From positions 1 through 6,976 of the forward strand of contig JAADGX010000227.1 of NCBI GenBank assembly GCA_013152135.1: 6,976 nt of DNA, in the 5' to 3' direction. The notes beneath the pieces are model-generated. The model saw only the letters and a program-made list of their open reading frames with translations, had not been told where the DNA came from and searched no databases. This document shows positions 1 through 4,840 of this stretch, one piece after another. The DNA comes from Chlorobiota bacterium (lineage in GTDB: Bacteria > Bacteroidota > Ignavibacteria > SZUA-365 > JAADGX01). Position 1 is the first letter of the stretch; each line of letters starts with the position of its first letter. The position numbers were made by a program, and so were the translations under genes.

Positions 1-93
1 TCCTTGACGGGATTATTTCCTGTCATTGAATTCTTTTGTAACCGGAGAGAGCGAATTTATCCGGGTATCATCGTTTCATGAGTCACTGAAAAG

Positions 94-111
94 ATTCCTT
101 TCGCAAGGAAT
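94..111. repeat. Small perfect hairpin, 7-bp stem
   Basis: ATTCCTT and AAGGAAT flank a TCGC tetraloop, giving a perfect 7-bp stem. No T-run follows, so it is not a standard intrinsic terminator on the + strand. One hairpin of this size is expected by chance in a window this long. It could be the remnant of an upstream gene's terminator or an operator, but nothing supports either. The rest of 1-197 shows no recognisable gene on either strand. Confidence 0.3.
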
Positions 112-197
112 GCCACCGCACTTTCGATAGAATATCTCCCGGAAAAGTTTGGAAATATGGAATAAATCGTCTTAGTTTCTGATTGAGGTAACAAACA

Positions 198-614
198 ATG
201 CTCAGCGAAGCCGTCTCCTGCAACAAAATCCTCGAAAAACTCGGCGGGGGCAATAAGGGAGTTGTGCACAAAGCCGATGACACCGGGCGCAAACGCACGG
301 TGGCACTGAACTTTCTACTTGCGTCTGCAGGGGCCAGTTAGGCCGAAACGGTCTGTTTCATCCGCGAAGCAGAGGCTGCCGCGCTCAACCATTCCGATAT
401 TGCTGCGATTTTCGAGTTCAACGAGCAGAGGCGAATGCTTCATCACCATGAAGCATATTGATGAGCAGACGCTCGCTCAGGTCAGCCATGCCGTTGTTTT
501 TTACCCTTGATCAGGCGTTCAGGTAGGTAGCTACCATTGCGGATGTCTGCTCTTTCACCCATCATAAAGGTATCAACATCGCAATACAAGCCTGACAATA
601 TCATGGTTTTTTAG
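198..614 (+). pseudogene. Decayed Ser/Thr protein kinase, N-terminal fragment
   Basis: This is the remnant of a Hanks-type kinase related to the intact kinase downstream. Reading starts at ATG 198, with a GAGG ribosome-binding sequence at 185-188. The first frame gives ILEKLGGGNKGVVHKADD and VALNF, matching the glycine-rich loop and the VALK strand, then a TAG at 339-341. The same frame continues with FIREAEAAALNH, the helix C region. One extra base near 430 shifts the frame to GECFITMKHIDEQTL, the hinge. A second shift near a six-T run (497-502) gives TLDQAF, a TAG at 524-526, then VATIADV and HHKGIN. Further one-base shifts give HRN at 577-585 and KPDNIMVF at 588-611, the catalytic loop, before TAG 612-614. 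The catalytic Lys has become Asn and HRD reads HRN. Activation loop, C-lobe and all later domains are missing. Over 78 aligned bases around the glycine loop I count 57 identities (73%) to the intact gene, so this is an old paralogue and not a recent copy. Confidence 0.85.
435..456. repeat. Perfect 9-bp inverted repeat inside the pseudogene
   Basis: ATGCTTCAT (435-443) and ATGAAGCAT (448-456) are exact reverse complements around a CACC loop. The repeat lies just after the first frameshift of the decayed kinase. The same bases still encode recognisable kinase hinge residues (CFITMKH), so it probably arose by mutation of coding sequence and was not inserted. No function is assigned. Confidence 0.5.
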
Positions 615-634
615 TTCCTTTTAAAGCGTCGAGA

Positions 635-662
635 TTGAGATTGGAGTTAGTATAGATAACAT
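635..662 (+). promoter_or_regulatory. Possible sigma-70-type promoter for the kinase gene
   Basis: TTGAGA (635-640) matches the -35 consensus at five of six positions. It is followed after 16 bases by TAACAT (657-662), a four-of-six match to the -10 box. Transcription would start near 669, leaving a leader of about 20 bases before the preferred ATG at 688. It lies in the only noncoding stretch between the decayed kinase and the intact one. Consensus promoters differ among phyla, so this is a weak call. Confidence 0.3.
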
Positions 663-673
663 GTTTATTTGAT

Positions 674-681
674 GGATGGGG
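674..681 (+). promoter_or_regulatory. Ribosome-binding site that favours ATG 688
   Basis: The purine-rich GGATGGGG lies six bases upstream of ATG 688. The earlier in-frame ATG at 676 overlaps this sequence and has no Shine-Dalgarno-like bases before it. An in-frame TGA at 670-672 rules out any start further upstream. Confidence 0.5.
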
Positions 682-687
682 CCGAAA

Positions 688-2928
688 ATGGTTGGAAAGA
701 CGATTTCCCATTACAACATTCTGGGCAATCTCGGCGCAGGCGGCATGGGGGTGGTGTACAAAGCCGAGGACACGAAACTCAAACGTACCGTGGCGCTGAA
801 GTTCCTGCCAGCGATCGCACTTACCGGCGAAACCGAAAAAACACGCTTCCTGCACGAAGCACAAGCGGCGGCTGCCCTGAATCATCCGAATATCTGCACT
901 ATCCATGAAATCGATGAAGTGGAGGGGCGGCCGTTTATCGTTATGGAGTACGTGGAAGGACCGAGCCTGAAAGAATTGACCAATGATAATCGTCGATTGT
1001 CAATTGTTAATTGCCTTGCGTACGCCATCCAAATCGCTGAAGGCTTGCAGGTGGCGCACGAGAAGGGTATCGTCCACCGCGACATGAAATGCGACAACGT
1101 GATGATTACCGAAAAGGGCGTCGCCAAGATCATGGATTTTGGCCTGGCGAAACTCTCCGGCCGCACTCAGATCACCAAGGAGGGCACGACGATGTGCACG
1201 ATCCACTACATGTCGCCGGAACAGGCCCTGGGAAAGAAGGTCGATCACCGTACGGATATCTGGTCGTTCGGTGTGATGCTCTATGAGATGTTGACCGGGC
1301 AATTGCCGTTTCGCGGTGAATACGAGCAAGCGATAGTGTATTCGATTATAAACGAAGAGCCTGTGTCGCCGGTCGCATCGGGACGAAGCGACGTTCCGGC
1401 GGAACTGGAGCAAGTCGTGCAAAAGGCCATGCAAAAAGATGTGAATGAACGATATCAGCGCATGGACGACCTTTTGACTGACCTGGAATTGATAAGAGAG
1501 AAACTGGAAACCAGTAAACCGGATGCTGGAGGTCGAAAGGAGAAATCGCCGCCTTCCATCGCGGTGCTGCCCTTCGTCGATATGAGTCCCAAGAAAGACC
1601 AGGAGTACTTTTGTGACGGCGTGGCCGAAGAACTTATCAACGCGCTGACGCATATCAAGGATTTGCATGTCGTTGCCCGGACATCAGCCTTTGCATTCAG
1701 GGGCAAAGAGATTGATGTCCGTGAAATTGGTCGTGTATTGAACGTGGAAACACTGCTTGAAGGGAGTGTGCGCAAGGCTAATAACCGGCTGCGGATTACC
1801 GCTCAGCTCATCAATGTTGCCGACGGGTATCACCTGTGGTCGGAACGATTCGACCGCGAAATGAAAGATGTGTTTGCTATCCAGGATGAGATATCACTGG
1901 CGATTGTCGAGAAACTGAAGATACAGCTCCTGGGAGAAGAAAAGTCGAAAGTCGTTAAACGTTACACCGAAGATCCGGAAGCATACAGCCTGTATTTAAA
2001 AGGTCTCTATTTTCTCAATAAATGGACCGAGGAAGGAACGCAAAGGGGACTTGAATATTTTCAGAAGTCGATTGAAAAAGACCCCCACTTTGCGCTCGCT
2101 TATCTCGGAATTGCTGATACCTATGCAAATATCGGCGTTCTGAGTATTCTCCCGGCGGATGTGGCGTTTTCGAAAGCCAGGGAAATGCTTGACATGGCCG
2201 TGACCATTGATAGCACGCTTTCCCAGGCGCATTCCGTCCAGGCGCTCATCGCCTTTTGGTACGACTGGAACTGGAAGGAGGCGGAGCATCAATTCAAACA
2301 AGCACTGGAACACAGTCCGGGTTATGCAAATGCGCACTTCTGGTACGGCTGGTATCTCACGGCGATGGGCCGATTTGATGAAGCCATCGAGGAAAACAAG
2401 ATTGCTCAGGAGCTCGATCCGTTGTTGCCGGTATATTGTGCCGGTGCCGCTGTTATTCATGCTTACGCGGGCAAATATGAAGAGGCTTTGGAGCAGTTTC
2501 ACAAAGCGATTGAGTTAGATCCGAGCATGGGTATGGCGTATTTCCACATGGGAAACGCTTACAGGATTCAAAAGAAGTATGACGAAGCTGTGACCACTTA
2601 CCAGAAAGCGATTGAATTCACGACGGGTTTGGGCTGGGCGGAAATGTCTCTTGGAGGCATCTATGCCCTACAAGGTGAGAGAGATAAAGCCACGCGGATT
2701 CTCGATGAATTCTTGGAGCAGAAGAAAGAACGGTACGTTTCATCCTTTTGTATCGCAGCATTGTACAATTACCTGGGTGAAGAAGAAAAAACGTTCGAAT
2801 GGCTGGAAAGGGCTTACCAGGAGCGGGATAATCTCATGCCTTTGGTCAATATCTGGGATGCATTCGATAACCTGCACGATGATTCGAGATTCATGGCGTT
2901 GAAGGAAAAAATGAGATTCGATGCGTGA
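688..2928 (+). CDS. Ser/Thr protein kinase with TolB/FlgO-like domain and TPR repeats
   Basis: This is a Hanks-type kinase that would phosphorylate Ser/Thr on unknown proteins, probably in the cytosol, since no transmembrane segment or signal peptide is visible. With ATG 688 it has 746 residues. ATG 676 would add four, but relatives I recall begin like MVGKTISHY. The kinase domain spans about 9-270: glycine loop GAGGMG at 16-21, VALK Lys38, helix C Glu57, HRDMKCDN at 130-137 (catalytic Asp132, Asn137), DFG at 150-152 and SPE at 176-178. All catalytic residues are present, so it should be active. Residues 290-415 (SIAVLPF, EELINAL, EGSVRKANNRLRITAQL) form the TolB/FlgO-like domain often found in this architecture. 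From about 430 to the end there are roughly six TPR-like helical pairs, for example the one ending in KAIELDP, which suggest protein binding. Oddities are Cys135 where Pro is usual, Cys170 where Gly is usual before the P+1 Thr, and an AT-rich patch encoding about 99-108. A decayed paralogue lies upstream and a phosphatase downstream. The architecture is clear; the substrate and signal are unknown. Confidence 0.95.
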   Translation: MVGKTISHYNILGNLGAGGMGVVYKAEDTKLKRTVALKFLPAIALTGETEKTRFLHEAQAAAALNHPNICTIHEIDEVEGRPFIVMEYVEGPSLKELTNDNRRLSIVNCLAYAIQIAEGLQVAHEKGIVHRDMKCDNVMITEKGVAKIMDFGLAKLSGRTQITKEGTTMCTIHYMSPEQALGKKVDHRTDIWSFGVMLYEMLTGQLPFRGEYEQAIVYSIINEEPVSPVASGRSDVPAELEQVVQKAMQKDVNERYQRMDDLLTDLELIREKLETSKPDAGGRKEKSPPSIAVLPFVDMSPKKDQEYFCDGVAEELINALTHIKDLHVVARTSAFAFRGKEIDVREIGRVLNVETLLEGSVRKANNRLRITAQLINVADGYHLWSERFDREMKDVFAIQDEISLAIVEKLKIQLLGEEKSKVVKRYTEDPEAYSLYLKGLYFLNKWTEEGTQRGLEYFQKSIEKDPHFALAYLGIADTYANIGVLSILPADVAFSKAREMLDMAVTIDSTLSQAHSVQALIAFWYDWNWKEAEHQFKQALEHSPGYANAHFWYGWYLTAMGRFDEAIEENKIAQELDPLLPVYCAGAAVIHAYAGKYEEALEQFHKAIELDPSMGMAYFHMGNAYRIQKKYDEAVTTYQKAIEFTTGLGWAEMSLGGIYALQGERDKATRILDEFLEQKKERYVSSFCIAALYNYLGEEEKTFEWLERAYQERDNLMPLVNIWDAFDNLHDDSRFMALKEKMRFDA
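988..1013. repeat. AT-rich palindromic patch inside the kinase gene
   Basis: Two palindromes sit almost end to end: AATCG-T-CGATT (988-998) and CAATT-GTT-AATTG (1001-1013). Overlapping them is a heptamer-like series ATTGTCA, ATTGTTA, ATTGCCT (996-1016). The patch encodes the loop between the kinase hinge and helix E, where this protein appears about two residues longer than the relatives I recall. Its AT richness stands out from the flanking coding sequence. It looks like a small interspersed repeat accommodated in frame, but one copy in one window cannot prove this. Confidence 0.4.
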
Positions 2929-3102
2929 TCAGCGAGACAACGCCCGCGACAATATTCCATGAGAACTCGGCGAATGTGGAAAAGGTGTTGTGTATTGGCC
3001 GAATCACCCGGCACAAGCGCGCCGTGTCGTTGAAGTCCTCACGCTTTTCATCGTGGGACGAGAACGATCGGGATCAATAAAACAAATAATAAAAAGTATA
3101 AA

Positions 3103-4404
3103 GTGGATACTGGTAACGACAAGGAAAGAAGTCTCCGGCTGGAAGAAGAAAACCAACGTCTTCGAAGAGCTGTCGAAGAACTCACGATTCTGAATGAGAT
3201 TGCTACCGTAATGAGTTCCACCCTTTCATTGGATAGGATCGTGGATGTCATTGTTCAGAAATGCGTGAAGCATTTGAAAGTTGAACAAGTGGCTGTTGTG
3301 CTTTTGCATGAAAGTGACGAGGCGCAACCGTTTCATACCATGATTCGTAGCGTGGATAGCGGGTATGATGTGTTACCATACCGGCTGGACGACCAGATAA
3401 CGGGATGGATGCTGAAACATCAAAAGCCCCTGCTCATAAATGATTTCACAAAGGATGATCGATTCAGCGGCGTGGATAAACAGCGCATTCCTATTCGTTC
3501 GATGCTGAGCGTCCCATTGCGGTTGAAAGGTCGGATGATCGGGTTGTTGAATGTCTTCAACAAGAGAATGGAAGAAGGGTTCAGCTCTGATGACCAACGA
3601 TTGCTATCGATCATTGCCTCACAGTCGGCTCAAGCGATTGAGAATGCCCGTCTTCATGAAGAGGAGCAGGCGTTACTGCGAATGAAGGAAGAGATGCGGT
3701 TTGCGTATGAAATCCAGATGAAACTCATGCCGAAAGAACCTCCTCAAGTTCCCGGGTACGAAATTGCCGGCAGGAGCATCCCCGCAATGGAAGTCGGGGG
3801 AGATTACTTTGATTTCATCCCGGTGGACGAACATCAACTGGGGTTCTGTCTGGCTGATATTTCCGGAAAGGGAATGCCGGCCGCGTTGCTGATGGCGAAT
3901 CTTCAGGCCACGCTGCGCGGGCAGATCTTCCTGGACGCCGATGCGCACGAATGCGTACAGCGTTCCAATACGCTTCTCTATCGAAGCACGGATTCGAATA
4001 AATTCGCCACGCTTTTCTACGGTCTTCTGAATACCGAAAACCATGAACTGTCCTACTGCAACGCCGGGCACGATCCACCCCTTCTGTTGAGGAGCGACAT
4101 GCAATTGCAACGGCTTGGTCCAGGAGGACTCATGCTTGGCTTCATGGAAGATTTCTCCTACTTCAAGGATGTTGTCTCCCTGTCTCCCGGCGATCTTCTG
4201 GTTCTCTTTTCTGACGGTATCACCGAAGCCATGAATGCCGACGAGGAAGAATTTGAAGAAGAACGGCTTATTAATGTGATGAAGGAAAACAGGGATGATC
4301 GACCGGAAGTTTTGATTGACAAGATTATTGAAACCGTTCAATCATTTGCCGGAGATGAGCCGCAGATGGACGATATGACCATAATCGTAATAAAGCGCGT
4401 TTAG
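3103..4404 (+). CDS. GAF domain - SpoIIE/RsbU-type PP2C phosphatase
   Basis: The 433-residue protein should remove phosphate from Ser/Thr of a partner protein; in this family the classical substrates are STAS anti-anti-sigma factors. Residues 8-28 are a charged heptad-like helix (LEEENQRLRRAVEELTILNE). About 25-183 form a GAF domain, a small-molecule or redox sensing fold, ligand unknown. Residues 184-210 are a helical linker, and about 218-433 the PP2C-like domain. Metal-binding acidic residues are all present: Asp234 in GGDYFD, Asp252 in DISGKG, Asp371 in SDG and Asp423-Asp424 near the C-terminus. CNAGHDPP is also typical. No transmembrane segment is seen, so it is probably cytosolic. The start is GTG 3103: the frame has a TGA at 3031-3033 and no ATG, GTG or TTG between them, while the next ATG (3211) would remove the conserved helix. 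No good Shine-Dalgarno sequence precedes it, so translation may be weak or unusual. It follows the kinase gene by 174 bases, and the two may act on a shared target. Confidence 0.95.
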   Translation: MDTGNDKERSLRLEEENQRLRRAVEELTILNEIATVMSSTLSLDRIVDVIVQKCVKHLKVEQVAVVLLHESDEAQPFHTMIRSVDSGYDVLPYRLDDQITGWMLKHQKPLLINDFTKDDRFSGVDKQRIPIRSMLSVPLRLKGRMIGLLNVFNKRMEEGFSSDDQRLLSIIASQSAQAIENARLHEEEQALLRMKEEMRFAYEIQMKLMPKEPPQVPGYEIAGRSIPAMEVGGDYFDFIPVDEHQLGFCLADISGKGMPAALLMANLQATLRGQIFLDADAHECVQRSNTLLYRSTDSNKFATLFYGLLNTENHELSYCNAGHDPPLLLRSDMQLQRLGPGGLMLGFMEDFSYFKDVVSLSPGDLLVLFSDGITEAMNADEEEFEEERLINVMKENRDDRPEVLIDKIIETVQSFAGDEPQMDDMTIIVIKRV

Positions 4405-4470
4405 ACTTTCGTTTGAAATGGGCCGTGAATATTATCATGCGCCCCGGTGTTTTTATCGCTTGCAACTGCG

Positions 4471-4485
4471 ACGATGAATCATCGT
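4471..4485. repeat. Perfect 15-base odd palindrome upstream of the zinc-ribbon gene
   Basis: ACGATGA and TCATCGT flank a single central A. The one-base centre is too tight for an RNA hairpin, so if functional it would be a dimeric-protein operator. It lies 44 bases before the zinc-ribbon start codon. A TATAGA follows at 4491-4496, without a matching -35 box at normal spacing. An inverted repeat of this size is not improbable by chance. Confidence 0.3.
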
Positions 4486-4517
4486 AGGTTTATAGACACG
4501 GGTGCTTCAAAACACGC

Positions 4518-4523
4518 AAGGAG
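4518..4523 (+). promoter_or_regulatory. Strong ribosome-binding site for the zinc-ribbon gene
   Basis: AAGGAG lies six bases before ATG 4530, near-ideal sequence and spacing. It is the best Shine-Dalgarno match in the window and the main reason, with the cysteine pattern, for accepting such a short gene. Confidence 0.75.
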
Positions 4524-4529
4524 AATTCC

Positions 4530-4709
4530 ATGATCGATATTGAAGAGAAAAATGACCAAACGCCTTTGTGTCCGCATTGTCAATCCGAAATCCGAAAGGT
4601 TTGGTACCGCCGGTTGATCGGTCTGTTTGGGAAACGGTACATCTATTTTTGCCCTTCATGCAAAGCAGTTCTCGGAATCTCGCACCGAAAAGGATTCTGG
4701 ATGGGGTGA
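4530..4709 (+). CDS. Small zinc-ribbon protein, function unknown
   Basis: This encodes 59 residues. It has two CxxC pairs, Cys14-Pro-His-Cys17 and Cys41-Pro-Ser-Cys44, separated by 23 residues, the layout of a zinc ribbon binding one Zn(II) through four Cys. Between them is a basic, aromatic stretch (VWYRRLIGLFGKRYIYF), and the tail ends SHRKGFWMG. There is no signal peptide or convincing membrane helix, so it is likely cytosolic. Many such ribbons bind nucleic acid or protein partners, but nothing here says which. I believe similar short proteins with a matching C-terminal tail occur in related uncultured bacteria, which is memory and not a search. The start is fixed by AAGGAG at 4518-4523. 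It follows the phosphatase gene by 125 bases in the same direction. A longer frame overlapping it (4568-4792) lacks both a ribosome-binding site and the cysteine pattern. Confidence 0.85.
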   Translation: MIDIEEKNDQTPLCPHCQSEIRKVWYRRLIGLFGKRYIYFCPSCKAVLGISHRKGFWMG

Positions 4710-4728
4710 GAACGCTCCACCCGTGTCA

Positions 4729-4757
4729 TTCATCGTTCACGGAAAAAGTAGTATACT
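4729..4757 (+). promoter_or_regulatory. Possible promoter for the outer-membrane protein gene
   Basis: TATACT (4752-4757) matches five of six bases of the -10 consensus. At 17 bases upstream lies TTCATC (4729-4734), a poor -35 box with three of six matches. It would give an untranslated leader of roughly 75-80 bases before TTG 4841. It falls in the 131-base gap after the zinc-ribbon gene. The -35 is weak, so confidence is low. Confidence 0.25.
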
Positions 4758-4826
4758 CAAAAGGAAGAAACCTGATAACCAGCACGAACTAGTTTTCTGA
4801 ACCTGAGTAAGCCGAACTTGGGATTT

Positions 4827-4833
4827 AAGAGGA
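4827..4833 (+). promoter_or_regulatory. Ribosome-binding site that fixes a TTG start
   Basis: AAGAGGA lies seven bases before TTG 4841. An in-frame TAA at 4835-4837 rules out any earlier start, and the first in-frame ATG (4973) would delete the signal peptide. Together these make TTG 4841 the likely initiation codon. Confidence 0.65.
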
Positions 4834-4840
4834 TTAATTA

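Noticed and set aside
4..32. TTGACG as a -35 box near the window start
   Set aside because: At 17 bases downstream the sequence is TGAATT, not a credible -10 box, and no gene start follows at a sensible distance.
57..298. Two overlapping - strand open frames of about 70 codons
   Set aside because: Neither shows a recognisable motif. Both overlap the start of the decayed kinase, whose + strand reading clearly matches a known family.
319..510. Possible independent small + gene
   Set aside because: Its second half (GECFITMKHIDEQTL) is simply the hinge region of the decayed kinase after a one-base shift. The first half is out of frame with the kinase remnant.
1000..1668. 222-codon open frame on the - strand within the kinase gene
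   Set aside because: It is antisense to conserved kinase and TolB/FlgO-like coding sequence. It has no recognisable motif or ribosome-binding site.
2968..3001. Intrinsic terminator after the kinase gene
   Set aside because: The arms CGGCGAAT and ATTGGCCG pair at seven of eight positions, but the loop is 18 bases and no T-run follows.
3673..4341. 222-codon open frame on the - strand within the phosphatase gene
   Set aside because: It is antisense to the PP2C-like domain with all metal-binding residues intact. The product is not recognisable.
4568..4792. 74-codon + frame overlapping the zinc-ribbon gene
   Set aside because: It has no ribosome-binding site or domain. The overlapping shorter frame has AAGGAG and two CxxC pairs and explains the sequence better.
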